Assembly (NCBI RefSeq): GCF_018917145.1
Contig: NZ_JAHLOD010000037.1
Location: 1 to 32,564, forward strand
Length of the DNA: 32,564 nt
Direction of reading: 5' to 3'
DNA from: Clostridium bornimense
Lineage (GTDB): Bacteria > Bacillota > Clostridia > Clostridiales > Clostridiaceae
Below the pieces are notes generated by a model that was given only the letters and a program-made list of their open reading frames with translations, searched no databases and was not told the DNA's origin. The position numbers were made by a program, and so were the translations under genes. Positions 8,399 to 16,096 of this stretch are shown here, piece after piece (within the stretch, counting starts at the first letter, position 1; every line of letters starts with the position of its first letter).

Positions 8399-9142
8399 AT
8401 GAAAAATAGTAGTATAAAAGCGTTACTTACACGTGAAATTGTATTTATGATAAAAAATAGTAAGCATACATATGTATATATAGCAATATTTTATATATTT
8501 CTAAGTCTAATTACAATGGGGAGATTTGATTGTTTTAACGGAGAAGGGATAAACATATTTTTTGAGATATTTAATGGAGTTAAGTATAGTAAAGATATAA
8601 GTGAAATTCAATTTCCAGCTATTTGGTTTTTAACTAATTTTATCATTGTTTATGTAGTAGGAAAACAAGGATATGAGGATTTTTCAAAGAATGGTATATA
8701 TGTTGTTACAAGATGTGGAAAAACTAAGTTTTGGTTATGTAAGCTTTTGGCATCGATCATGAATGTAGTTGTATATTATTGTGTTGTATTTTTTATACCA
8801 TACATTATAGGAAGAATAGTTGTAGGAAATTGTGTAGAGTTGCAGTTTGATATTATTTCTTTATATATAGTAACAACGATAATGTTAGTTGCTATAAGCA
8901 GTGTTATATCTTTAGTAATAGATTATAAATATTCATTGCTTATTGTTACAGTTTTATTAATTGCATCGGTATATATAGAAAGTAATTTTATGCCAGGACA
9001 ACATTCTATTATATTAAGGCATATACCATATGATGTTGAACATAATTTATCTTTAGCAAAATCTATGATATATACTTCTGTAGTATTTATAGTTGCTTTA
9101 GGTGTTGGAATAAAGTTAAGTAGTAAAAAAGAGATTATATAA
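8399..9142 (+). CDS. ABC-2-like permease, third of three
   Basis: This 247-residue polytopic membrane protein starts at an ATG immediately after the previous stop. Its N-terminus, KALLTREIVFMIKNSKHTYV, is a basic amphipathic stretch before the first membrane segment, as in other ABC-2 permeases. Further hydrophobic segments lie near 72-88, 113-140, 155-175, 178-195 and 225-240. Three consecutive unfused permeases of similar size before a single ATPase gene are unusual; many peptide-immunity exporters have two. One of them may therefore be an accessory or a second permease pair member. The ATPase gene follows after 21 bases with its own ribosome binding site. Confidence 0.7.
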   Translation: MKNSSIKALLTREIVFMIKNSKHTYVYIAIFYIFLSLITMGRFDCFNGEGINIFFEIFNGVKYSKDISEIQFPAIWFLTNFIIVYVVGKQGYEDFSKNGIYVVTRCGKTKFWLCKLLASIMNVVVYYCVVFFIPYIIGRIVVGNCVELQFDIISLYIVTTIMLVAISSVISLVIDYKYSLLIVTVLLIASVYIESNFMPGQHSIILRHIPYDVEHNLSLAKSMIYTSVVFIVALGVGIKLSSKKEII

Positions 9143-9163
9143 AATTAGGACAAGGAGAAAAAA

Positions 9164-9811
9164 ATGAAAGAAGCATATATAGATATTAAAAACATTAACA
9201 AGACAATTGGAAATAATGTAGTTTTAGATAATATAAGTATTTCTTTAGAAAAAGGAAAAATTTATGGGTTTAGAGGGAAAAATGGTTCTGGTAAAACTAT
9301 GTTATTTAGAGCTATATGTGGTCTTATAAATGTAGATAGTGGAGAAATTATTATTGATAATAAGGTGTTAGGAAAAGATATATCTTTTCCTAATAGTTTA
9401 GGAGTTCTTATAGAATATCCAGGATTTTTAGATAATTTAACTGGATTTAGAAACTTGAAGTATCTAGCAGAAATAAAAGGAATCATAAGTGATAAAGATA
9501 TAGAAGAAGCTATAAAAAAAGTAGGATTAGACCCAAAGGATACTAGGAAATTTAAGAAATATTCTTTAGGAATGAAACAGAGACTTGGAATAGCTCAGGC
9601 TATAATGGAAGATCCAGAGTTAATTATTCTAGATGAACCAACAAATGCACTTGATATAGATGGTGTAAGGCTTATAAATGACATAATTCTTGATATGAAG
9701 AGTAAAGGAAAAACTATCTTAATAGCAAACCATGATAAGGAAGAATTAGAGAGCGTAGCAGATAAAATTCTTTTTGTTGATAGAGGACGAATAATAGATG
9801 AGGTAAAGTGA
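9164..9811 (+). CDS. ABC transporter ATP-binding protein, BcrA type
   Basis: This is a 215-residue nucleotide-binding subunit that powers the permeases encoded just upstream. Visible motifs are Walker A GKNGSGKT (38-45), signature SLGMKQ (134-139), Walker B LIILDE (153-158) with catalytic E158, D-loop NALD and switch His190. The segment VLIEYPGF, with Glu at the usual Q-loop position, and the SLGMKQRLGIA signature are features of the BcrA/lantibiotic-immunity class of ATPases. The ATG at 9164 follows AAGGAG. The length is short for the class (bacitracin-type ATPases often carry a C-terminal extension of several dozen residues), so only the core domain is present. A role in exporting or expelling the island's secreted protein is inferred from gene order. 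Confidence 0.9.
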   Translation: MKEAYIDIKNINKTIGNNVVLDNISISLEKGKIYGFRGKNGSGKTMLFRAICGLINVDSGEIIIDNKVLGKDISFPNSLGVLIEYPGFLDNLTGFRNLKYLAEIKGIISDKDIEEAIKKVGLDPKDTRKFKKYSLGMKQRLGIAQAIMEDPELIILDEPTNALDIDGVRLINDIILDMKSKGKTILIANHDKEELESVADKILFVDRGRIIDEVK

Positions 9812-9814
9812 TTT

Positions 9815-10339
9815 ATGAAAAAGATTATAATATGTATTTTAAGTTTATTAATAATTGCAATTATGGGATTTCAATATTATAGAGTTAACAAAGAAATTCC
9901 AAAGGAATATTATGAAGAAAAATATTCAAAGGATCGATGGATTAAGACAGAACATGAAGAAATTAATGTTGAAGGATGTACTGTAGATATCGAAAAGGAA
10001 ACAGGAATAGTAAAAGTTGAGGTAGCTTTAAAGATAAAAGGAAATGATTCAAATAAAGTTTTACGGAGCAATCTATGTGATGAAAGTATCTTAAGTATAG
10101 GAATGGTAAAAAATGATTATGCTGAAATAACAAACTTGAGAGAACGTGATGGATATAAAGAAATAAAGATACAGTATCATTTTAATGGAATGGATCTAGA
10201 TTATGTAAAGTCTTCAGATGAGATTAGGTTATATTTAGCAAAATCAATGTATGAAGATGAAGTAGTAAGCAACTTTAAAAATAAGAAGTTATATGCAAAA
10301 TATATATCATTAGGAGTGTGGGGTAGTGAAAATAAATAA
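9815..10339 (+). CDS. Membrane-anchored protein of unknown function
   Basis: This 174-residue protein has one N-terminal hydrophobic segment (about 3-21), probably an uncleaved anchor, and then a charged, probably extracellular domain with alternating beta-like stretches (INVEGCTVDIE, IVKVEVALKIKG, YKEIKIQYHF). Two Cys residues lie in the exported part (GCTV and NLCDE). I do not recognise the family. The ATG at 9815 comes three bases after the ATPase stop, so it belongs to the same operon, and its end overlaps the next gene by 14 bases. A role as an immunity or accessory subunit of the transporter is an inference from context only. Confidence 0.7.
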   Translation: MKKIIICILSLLIIAIMGFQYYRVNKEIPKEYYEEKYSKDRWIKTEHEEINVEGCTVDIEKETGIVKVEVALKIKGNDSNKVLRSNLCDESILSIGMVKNDYAEITNLRERDGYKEIKIQYHFNGMDLDYVKSSDEIRLYLAKSMYEDEVVSNFKNKKLYAKYISLGVWGSENK

Positions 10340-11117
10340 AAAGACAATTATAATAATTAGTATTTTATTAGTTTTAATAGTAGGTGGGGGAGTGACTACA
10401 GTTTTATTAAAAGGAAATAAAAGTGAGGACAAGTATCCAGAGTATGTTAAACATATAAAAGTAGATAATAAATTTTTTGAAGGTATGACAGAAAAAGAAT
10501 TACTTATGTATAAGGTACTTAATAGTATTGATTTTTATAAAAATGTAAGTGGTACATATAATAATTTTAATAGCGATGAAGGTGAAGTACACTATTATGT
10601 AGATAATGAGAAAAAGAGGACATATATAAAATCAAACTTATATGAGGTATTAGTAAAAGATAATAATGTTGTATCTATGGAATATGGAAGACATAAGGTA
10701 AGAGAATTTGCAGTTAATGATGTGGTAGATGAGTATATTCCGAAGCTTAAGGTAAAAGATAGAATAGATGATGAAGAACAATTTATTGGAAGAGTGGATA
10801 CAGAATATTTACAACAAGCAAGAACAACTTTATTGAACGAAGAAGAAGGGGCGTACTTATTAAGAAATATAGGTAATTGGGAAATAGAGTGGTGTACTTA
10901 TTTAGAAAGAGATGCTGCTAAAATAGAAAGCAAAATGGAGTTTGAAAGTAAGGATGGAATAGAAAAAGTAGTTTATATAGTAGATAAAGAGACCGGGATA
11001 ATATTAGAGCATAGAAGATTAGATAAAAATAATAATACCATATATGGGTTTGAAACAACGGAAATTAAAGTTGATAAAGGTATAGCAGATGAGGTTTTTG
11101 ATAAGAAATTAGAATAG
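10326..11117 (+). CDS. Membrane-anchored protein, possibly LolA/RseB-like fold
   Basis: This 263-residue protein has a single N-terminal membrane segment (about 6-29) and a large exported domain. It starts at a GTG (10326) behind TAGGAGTG inside the end of the preceding gene. The exported domain contains strands such as VHYYVDNEKKRTYIK and ends with YIVDKETGIILEHRRLDK, then YGFETTEIKVDKGIADEVF. That pattern, a substrate-like strand, an ETG turn and a terminal I-D-EVF motif, resembles LolA/MucB-RseB-type domains used to bind lipids or sense envelope state. The similarity is from memory and weak. It is the last gene of the ABC island and is followed by a terminator. Confidence 0.65.
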   Translation: MKINKKTIIIISILLVLIVGGGVTTVLLKGNKSEDKYPEYVKHIKVDNKFFEGMTEKELLMYKVLNSIDFYKNVSGTYNNFNSDEGEVHYYVDNEKKRTYIKSNLYEVLVKDNNVVSMEYGRHKVREFAVNDVVDEYIPKLKVKDRIDDEEQFIGRVDTEYLQQARTTLLNEEEGAYLLRNIGNWEIEWCTYLERDAAKIESKMEFESKDGIEKVVYIVDKETGIILEHRRLDKNNNTIYGFETTEIKVDKGIADEVFDKKLE

Positions 11118-11130
11118 TTATAAAGAAAGT

Positions 11131-11180
11131 AAAAGAAGAAATTATCATTTAGTTTTAATGTGATAAATTCTTCTTTTATT
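11131..11180 (+). terminator. Terminator closing the ABC island
   Basis: AAAAGAAGAAATTATCA (11131-11147) pairs with TGATAAATTCTTCTTTT (11161-11177) with one mismatch across a 13-base loop. The T-rich 3' arm serves as the tract, and the A-rich 5' arm could make it bidirectional. Confidence 0.7.
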
Positions 11181-11232
11181 AATTATAATAAAGTGGTATT
11201 ATTAGTAGTAAATTAACGTAGGGGGCTAAAAT

Positions 11233-12414
11233 ATGACTGATTTATATTCTAACAGAATTAAAAACGTACCAAAATCATTTGTAAGAGAAATTTTAAAGGT
11301 TACAGAGGATAGTTCAATAATATCTTTTGCAGGTGGATTACCTAACCCTAAATTTTTCCCTATAGAAGAAATAAAGAAAGCTACAGAATTAGCACTAGAT
11401 GAAGATAAGGATCATACTCTTCAATATAGTACAACAGAGGGATATAAACCACTTAGAGAATTTATTGCTAATAGATATAGAAAGAAAGGCATGGATATAA
11501 GTGCTGATGAAATACTTATAGTAAGTGGATCACAACAAGCAATGGATCTTGTAGGAAAGGTATTTATAGATGAAGGCGATGGTATTATATTAGAAAAACC
11601 AGCTTATCTTGGAGCAATTCAATCATTTTCTATGTATCAACCTAAATTTACAGCTGTTGATATGGAGGATGACGGTATAAGTATTGAAGGTTTAAAAGAA
11701 GCATTAAAAGATAAGAATAATAAGATGATTTATACAGTAACTAATTTTCAAAATCCATCAGGAATTACATATTCAAAAGAAAAAAGAGAAGCTATGGCAT
11801 CTGTAATTAATGATAGTAATGTTATTTATATAGAAGATGATCCATATGGAGAACTTAGGTTTATAGGTGAAGAACAAAAACCAGTATCATCACTTATTAA
11901 GAAAAATAGATTATTATTTGGAAGTTTTTCAAAGATTGTTGCGCCAGCTATGAGACTTGGATGGGTTGCTGGAGATAAAGAAATTATAGAAAAACTAACT
12001 GTAGCAAAACAAGCAGCAGATTTACAAACAAATTCTTTTGCCCAAAGAGTAGTATATAAATATTTAGAAAATAATGATTTAGATGCTCATATTGCATTAA
12101 TAAGAAAGCATTATAGGGCTCAAAGAAATGCAATGGTAGAAGCTATGAGAAAATATTTTCCAAAGGATGTTTCTTTTACAGAAACAGAAGGTGGAATGTT
12201 TATATGGGTTACATTACCTAATGAATTTTATACTGAAGATTTAATTGATGAGGCTTTAAAAAATAAAGTTGCTTTTGTACCAGGATCTTGTTTTTATGTA
12301 GATTCTGATAAATCTAATACTATGAGATTAAATTACACAAATTGTGATGAGGAAACTATTGAAAGAGGAATAAAGATATTAGGAGAGCTTATTAATAAGT
12401 TTTTAAATCGATAG
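11233..12414 (+). CDS. PLP-dependent aminotransferase, fold type I (class I/II)
   Basis: This 393-residue cytoplasmic enzyme transfers amino groups between an amino acid and a 2-oxo acid. The ATG at 11233 follows GGGGG. The pattern is that of the 2-aminoadipate/aromatic aminotransferase subgroup related to the catalytic half of MocR regulators: IISFAGGLPNPKFFP near the start, a substrate loop YSTTEGYKPLRE, NFQNPSG, EDDPYGELRF, and the Schiff-base lysine K234 in SFSK, followed by the phosphate-binding region APAMRLGW. No N-terminal winged-helix domain is present, so this is an enzyme rather than a regulator. The exact substrate cannot be read from the sequence; aromatic, branched-chain and aminoadipate activities are all known in this subgroup. 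It stands alone between two transcription units. Confidence 0.88.
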   Translation: MTDLYSNRIKNVPKSFVREILKVTEDSSIISFAGGLPNPKFFPIEEIKKATELALDEDKDHTLQYSTTEGYKPLREFIANRYRKKGMDISADEILIVSGSQQAMDLVGKVFIDEGDGIILEKPAYLGAIQSFSMYQPKFTAVDMEDDGISIEGLKEALKDKNNKMIYTVTNFQNPSGITYSKEKREAMASVINDSNVIYIEDDPYGELRFIGEEQKPVSSLIKKNRLLFGSFSKIVAPAMRLGWVAGDKEIIEKLTVAKQAADLQTNSFAQRVVYKYLENNDLDAHIALIRKHYRAQRNAMVEAMRKYFPKDVSFTETEGGMFIWVTLPNEFYTEDLIDEALKNKVAFVPGSCFYVDSDKSNTMRLNYTNCDEETIERGIKILGELINKFLNR

Positions 12415-12424
12415 TACTATATCA

Positions 12425-12453
12425 TTGACATAAAAAACTTTGTAATTTATCAT
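12425..12453 (+). promoter_or_regulatory. Strong promoter of the proS T-box transcript
   Basis: TTGACA (12425-12430) and TATCAT (12448-12453) are spaced by exactly 17 bases. Transcription would begin near 12460, at the 5' edge of the T-box leader. Confidence 0.8.
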
Positions 12454-12459
12454 ATAGGT

Positions 12460-12707
12460 ATATAAAAAAGGCTTTGAAGAGGAATAGTAAAAATGTGATT
12501 CTTTATAGAGAGGAAACGGTAGGTGTAAGTTTCTAAGATAGTGTTTTGAACCAGCCTTGGAGTTCTGTACTGAAAAGATTTTAGTAGGATACAGCGGGTT
12601 TCCACGTTATAGGAAGTTAGAGAGAATATAAGACAGTATTGTTTTATATTAATTAGGGTGGTAACGCCGAGAATGGTCCCTTTTGGATATTCTCGGTGTT
12701 TTTATTT
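12460..12707 (+). promoter_or_regulatory. T-box leader (tRNA-Pro sensing) upstream of proS
   Basis: This untranslated RNA reads the charging state of tRNA-Pro and decides between termination and read-through. The Stem I base is AAGGC (12468-12472) paired with GCCTT (12554-12558). The specifier directly before the 3' strand is CCA (12551-12553), a proline codon that would pair with the UGG anticodon. A GAAGAGGAATAGTA segment with the AGUA-type motif lies on the 5' side. The T-box core AGGGTGGTAACGCCG is at 12654-12668. The competing terminator pairs CCGAGAAT (12667-12674) with ATTCTCGG (12689-12696), followed by a T tract. Uncharged tRNA would favour the antiterminator and allow proS expression. 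Confidence 0.93.
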
Positions 12708-12735
12708 TTGTAAATTAAATTTAGGAGGAATATAT

Positions 12736-14178
12736 ATGAGTAAGAAAAATAATAAAAAGTTTGTTTCTGAAATAACATCAATGGATGAAGACTTTGCACA
12801 GTGGTATACAGATATAGTTAAAAAAGCAGAGCTTGTTGACTATTCAAGTGTTAAGGGTTGTATGATAATAAGACCTTATGGATATGCATTATGGGAAAAT
12901 ATCCAAAAATATTTAGATGCTAAGTTTAAAGAAACTGGTCATGAAAATGTATATATGCCAATGTTTGTACCAGAATCACTATTACAAAAGGAAAAAGATC
13001 ACGTAGAAGGCTTTGCTCCAGAAGTTGCATGGGTAACAAAAGGTGGAGATAATGAACTTACTGAAAGATTGGCAGTAAGACCAACATCAGAAACACTTTT
13101 CTGTGATCATTATTCAAAAATTATCGAAAGTCATAAAGATCTTCCAAAGTTATATAATCAATGGTGTTCTGTTGTTAGATGGGAAAAGACTACAAGACCA
13201 TTTTTAAGAACTACAGAATTCTTATGGCAAGAAGGTCACACAGCTCATGCTACAGCAGAAGAAGCACAAGCAGAAACAATCAAAATGTTAAATGTTTATG
13301 CAGAAATGATGGAGAACTTCTTAGCTATACCAGTAGTTAAGGGACAAAAAACTGAAAAGGAAAAGTTTGCAGGAGCTGAAGCAACTTATACTATAGAAAG
13401 TTTAATGCATGATGGTAAAGCACTTCAAAGTGGTACATCTCACAACTTTGGAGATGGATTTGCAAAGAGCTTTGGAATTCAATATAGTGACAAAAATTCA
13501 CAAAAACAATATGTTCATCAAACTTCATGGGGAGTAACAACTAGACTTATCGGGGCTATAATCATGGTTCATGGAGATGATAGCGGTTTAGTACTTCCAC
13601 CAAGAGTTGCACCAACACAAGTTATAATAGTACCAATAGCACAACATAAGGAAGGTGTCCTTGAAAAAGCTGAAGAATTAAGAGAAAGAATTTCTAAAGT
13701 TGCTAGAGTTAAAGCAGATACTTCAGATAAGATGCCAGGATGGAAGTTTAATGAATGGGAAATGAAAGGTGTTCCAGTAAGAGTTGAAATTGGACCAAAA
13801 GATATTGAAAATAATGTAGCAGTTTTAGTAAGAAGAGATACAAGAGAAAAAGAAGTAGTATCTTTAGATAACTTAGAAACTAGAATCTGTGAATTATTAG
13901 ACGAAATTCATGATAATCTTTATGCTAAAGCACTACAAAATAGAGAAGAAAAGACTTTTGTAGCTAAAACTATGGAAGAACTTAAGGAAATAGCAGACAC
14001 TAAGCCAGGATTTATAAAGGCTATGTGGTGTGGAGATTTAGCTTGCGAAGAAGCTATAAAAGAAAAAGCTGGATTAACTTCAAGATGTATGCCATTTGAA
14101 CAAGAAGAAATTACAGATACTTGTGTATGTTGTGGTAAAAAAGCAAAATCAATGGTTTACTGGGGAAAAGCATATTAA
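12736..14178 (+). CDS. proS: Prolyl-tRNA synthetase, archaeal/eukaryote-type short form
   Basis: This 480-residue class II aminoacyl-tRNA synthetase attaches proline to tRNA-Pro. The start is the ATG at 12736, eight bases after AGGAGG; an in-frame extension to 12658 would run through the T-box and terminator and is rejected. Visible features are [11 protein letters not shown], motif 2 [26 protein letters not shown] split around the TRP loop, motif 3-like [19 protein letters not shown], an anticodon-binding domain, and a C-terminal Cys-containing domain ([23 protein letters not shown]) ending in WGKAY. The absence of the roughly 180-residue editing insert of bacterial-type ProRS and the C-terminal tail place it in the archaeal/eukaryotic class, which many clostridia use. 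It is controlled by the T-box leader immediately upstream. Confidence 0.96.
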   Translation: MSKKNNKKFVSEITSMDEDFAQWYTDIVKKAELVDYSSVKGCMIIRPYGYALWENIQKYLDAKFKETGHENVYMPMFVPESLLQKEKDHVEGFAPEVAWVTKGGDNELTERLAVRPTSETLFCDHYSKIIESHKDLPKLYNQWCSVVRWEKTTRPFLRTTEFLWQEGHTAHATAEEAQAETIKMLNVYAEMMENFLAIPVVKGQKTEKEKFAGAEATYTIESLMHDGKALQSGTSHNFGDGFAKSFGIQYSDKNSQKQYVHQTSWGVTTRLIGAIIMVHGDDSGLVLPPRVAPTQVIIVPIAQHKEGVLEKAEELRERISKVARVKADTSDKMPGWKFNEWEMKGVPVRVEIGPKDIENNVAVLVRRDTREKEVVSLDNLETRICELLDEIHDNLYAKALQNREEKTFVAKTMEELKEIADTKPGFIKAMWCGDLACEEAIKEKAGLTSRCMPFEQEEITDTCVCCGKKAKSMVYWGKAY

Positions 14179-14184
14179 TCAATT

Positions 14185-14217
14185 TACAGTTAAGGAAGAA
14201 ATTCTTGCGGAATTTCT
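14185..14217 (+). repeat. Dispersed hairpin repeat, copy 1
   Basis: TTACAGTTAAGGAAG is followed by the hairpin GAAATTC-TTGCG-GAATTTC (14198-14216). The same stem, preceded by the same AAGGAA block, occurs at 28666-28689 with loop ACGTA. The conserved stem with a changed loop marks a small dispersed intergenic repeat. Confidence 0.6.
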
Positions 14218-14245
14218 GAGTGTATGACTTGTGTTATGATAAAAG

Positions 14246-14287
14246 AAACTATCGTTATAACAAATTTTGTTATAACGATAGTTTTTG
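14246..14287 (+). terminator. Strong terminator after proS
   Basis: A 19-base-pair perfect inverted repeat starts with AAACTATCGTTATAAC (14246) and ends with GTTATAACGATAGTTT (14284), with a one-base centre, then Ts. It ends the proS unit. The rest of the gap to 14489 shows no gene or further clear signal. Confidence 0.85.
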
Positions 14288-14489
14288 CTATGTATGTATC
14301 ATTAAATTGTTGTATGTTTCCTAGGTTTCGATTAATGAGAGGGAGTAATCCTTCTTTGTAATAATCGTGTAATGTCGATATAGTTATGTCCAATATTTTT
14401 TAGATATTGAAAAGTTGTACTGCCGGATATAAAATATTTATACTGAATAGTTTAAAATATTTATAATAGATATGATGAGGGATTAAAAT

Positions 14490-15410
14490 ATGACAAAGAG
14501 ATTTAATTTTTCTATAGTAGATGATGAAGGTGTAAAAATTAATTGTTATAAATGGATACCAGAAGGAGAGATAAAAGGAGTAGTTCAAATATCTCACGGA
14601 ATGTTAGAAACAATATTAAGATATGATGATTTTGCAAGTTATTTAAGTGATGGTGGTTATGCTGTGTATGGACATGATCATAGAGGTCATGGAAAGACCG
14701 CTGAATCAAAAGATAAATTAGGTCATTTGGATAAGGATGACTTTGAGTGGTTAGTTAAAGATGTTCACTTAATAACTGAAGAAATAAAAAGAGACTATAA
14801 AGATAAAAAGATAATTTTATTAGGGCATTCTATGGGATCTTTTGTAGCACAGAGATATATACAACTTTATAGTAATGATATAGATGCATTAATTTTAAGT
14901 GGTAGTAATGGTAAACCACCTAAGGCAACAAGGATAGGTAAGTTAATATCAGGTTGTGGTGTATGTATATTTGGTGGAAGCAAAAGAGGAAAAATTATAA
15001 ATAAAATTACATTTGGCAGTTATAACAAACGATTAGAAGGAAGAACAGAATTAGATTGGTTATGTTCAGATAGTAAAGAAGTGGACAAGTATATTAATGA
15101 TCCATATTGTGGAGGAATTCCTACAGTATCATTTTTTAATGAATTGTTTAAAGGGTTATTAACGATAAATAAAAAAGGAAACTTTGACATTGTTAGAAAA
15201 GATTTACCTGTATATATATTTGCAGGAGATAAGGATCCAGTGGGAATGAGAGGAAAAGGTATAATAAATTTATACAATAATCTTAAAGAAATAGGTATTA
15301 AAGATGTAACATATAAGTTATATAAAGATGGACGTCATGAAATGTTAAATGAAATTAATAAAAAGGATGTTTACATAGATATATTTAGATGGATAGAAAG
15401 TAAAATGTAA
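14490..15410 (+). CDS. Alpha/beta hydrolase, monoacylglycerol lipase/lysophospholipase type
   Basis: This 306-residue cytoplasmic or membrane-associated serine hydrolase belongs to the Hydrolase_4 (serine aminopeptidase S33-like) group, which includes bacterial monoacylglycerol lipases and PldB-type lysophospholipases. The catalytic triad is visible: Ser114 in GHSMGS, Asp249 in GDKDPVG and His283 in DGRHEM. The oxyanion-side motif ISHGMLE and the GHDHRGHGKT block fit the family, and the DGRHEMLNE ending is its signature. Length is normal. There is no signal peptide. The gene is a single unit, ending at a terminator shared with the convergent marR gene. The exact lipid or ester substrate is not evident. 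Confidence 0.88.
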   Translation: MTKRFNFSIVDDEGVKINCYKWIPEGEIKGVVQISHGMLETILRYDDFASYLSDGGYAVYGHDHRGHGKTAESKDKLGHLDKDDFEWLVKDVHLITEEIKRDYKDKKIILLGHSMGSFVAQRYIQLYSNDIDALILSGSNGKPPKATRIGKLISGCGVCIFGGSKRGKIINKITFGSYNKRLEGRTELDWLCSDSKEVDKYINDPYCGGIPTVSFFNELFKGLLTINKKGNFDIVRKDLPVYIFAGDKDPVGMRGKGIINLYNNLKEIGIKDVTYKLYKDGRHEMLNEINKKDVYIDIFRWIESKM

Positions 15411-15415
15411 GTTTA

Positions 15416-15470
15416 TAAGGGATTGAAGTACAATAATTTAAATAATTAGTACTTTAATCCCTTATTTTAT
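15416..15470. terminator. Bidirectional terminator between hydrolase and marR
   Basis: TAAGGGATTGAAGTAC (15416-15431) pairs with GTACTTTAATCCCTTA (15449-15464) with one G-U pair. An A/T-rich loop and T or A tracts on both sides suit termination of both convergent genes. Confidence 0.8.
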
Positions 15471-15919
15471 AATAATAAACTTAATTTAGATAATATATTT
15501 TTTATAGTGTCTACTGAATTAGATAATTCATTTAAGTCTTCTTTATCAAGAACAGAAAGTTTTGAGGCAAATTGTGAAGTTACACTTTCCTTTACTCCAT
15601 TTATAAAATCTATAGACTTTTCAGTCATTTTTACCCTTAAGACACGTCTGTCATGAGGATCCTCATATCTGGTAACAAATCCCTCAGATACTAATTTGTC
15701 AATAATAGGAGTCATATTAGGCTTAGAGATACATAACCTTTTTCCAATTTCAGATACTGATGCAGAATCATGGCAATGTAAGTAAAAGATAACTTTTATA
15801 TGAGAAGGCGGAATACAATGACCTTTTGAAAGTTCGGTAGGGTTAAAAGCTTTTCCATGTATTGATATTAATAGATTAAATAATTTTTTTGAAATATCGA
15901 ATAAATCTATATCAGACAT
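15467..15919 (-). CDS. MarR-family transcriptional regulator
   Basis: This 150-residue winged-helix protein is probably the ligand-responsive repressor of the divergent ABC exporter and of itself. The recognition region is SVSEIGKRLCISKPNMTPIIDKLVSEGFV, followed by the wing RYEDPHDRRVLRVKMT with the D-x-R-R motif typical of MarR proteins. N- and C-terminal helices would form the dimer interface. The start at 15919 is preceded by AAAGGAG with 8 bases spacing. Upstream lies a 29-bp perfect inverted repeat, the expected kind of MarR operator. Divergent pairing of marR with a two-gene multidrug ABC exporter is a common arrangement. The inducer is unknown. Confidence 0.92.
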   Translation of the reverse strand: MSDIDLFDISKKLFNLLISIHGKAFNPTELSKGHCIPPSHIKVIFYLHCHDSASVSEIGKRLCISKPNMTPIIDKLVSEGFVTRYEDPHDRRVLRVKMTEKSIDFINGVKESVTSQFASKLSVLDKEDLNELSNSVDTIKNILSKLSLLL

Positions 15920-15940
15920 AAATACGCTCCTTTTAGTAAA

Positions 15941-15969
15941 TATAGTATTAACATATTGTTAATACTATA
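15941..15969. promoter_or_regulatory. Perfect inverted-repeat operator in the marR/exporter divergent region
   Basis: TATAGTATTAACA (15941-15953), centre TAT, then TGTTAATACTATA (15957-15969): 13-bp arms with no mismatch. It sits about 20 bases before the marR start codon on the minus strand, so it would cover the marR promoter or leader. Size and symmetry fit a MarR dimer site. Confidence 0.7.
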
Positions 15970-15996
15970 ATTATAAACCATTACAAAAGATTATAC

Positions 15997-16039
15997 AACT
16001 ATAATAGTTATTGACATATAATAGTTATAAATTTATAAT
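15997..16039 (+). promoter_or_regulatory. Exporter promoter with adjoining palindrome
   Basis: TTGACA (16011-16016), a 17-base spacer and TATAAT (16034-16039) form a consensus promoter. The palindrome AACTATAATAGTT (15997-16009) abuts the -35 box, and its right half recurs as ATAATAGTTAT (16018-16028) in the spacer, 17 bases after the first copy at 16001-16011. Such a strong promoter for an exporter makes sense if it is tightly repressed. Confidence 0.8.
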
Positions 16040-16096
16040 TATTTTGTACAAATAATGAACAAGAAAATAAAATTGACTAGAGAGGGGAAGAATATA

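Noticed and set aside
12658-12735. N-terminal extension of proS by 26 residues
   Set aside because: The extension would translate the T-box core and its terminator. The AGGAGG-preceded ATG at 12736 is the proper start.
14246-14284. The long palindrome considered as a plasmid or phage replication/attachment site
   Set aside because: It follows proS, is followed by Ts and behaves like other terminators in the window; there are no iterons or integrase genes nearby.
14190-14597. Two small minus-strand open frames in the gap after proS
   Set aside because: They run through a terminator stem and a repeat hairpin or into the alpha/beta hydrolase gene, and lack ribosome sites and family features.
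16055-16096. Upstream start of the first exporter subunit
   Set aside because: There is no ribosome binding site and it lies almost at the predicted transcript start; the ATG at 16097 has AGAGGGG at good spacing.
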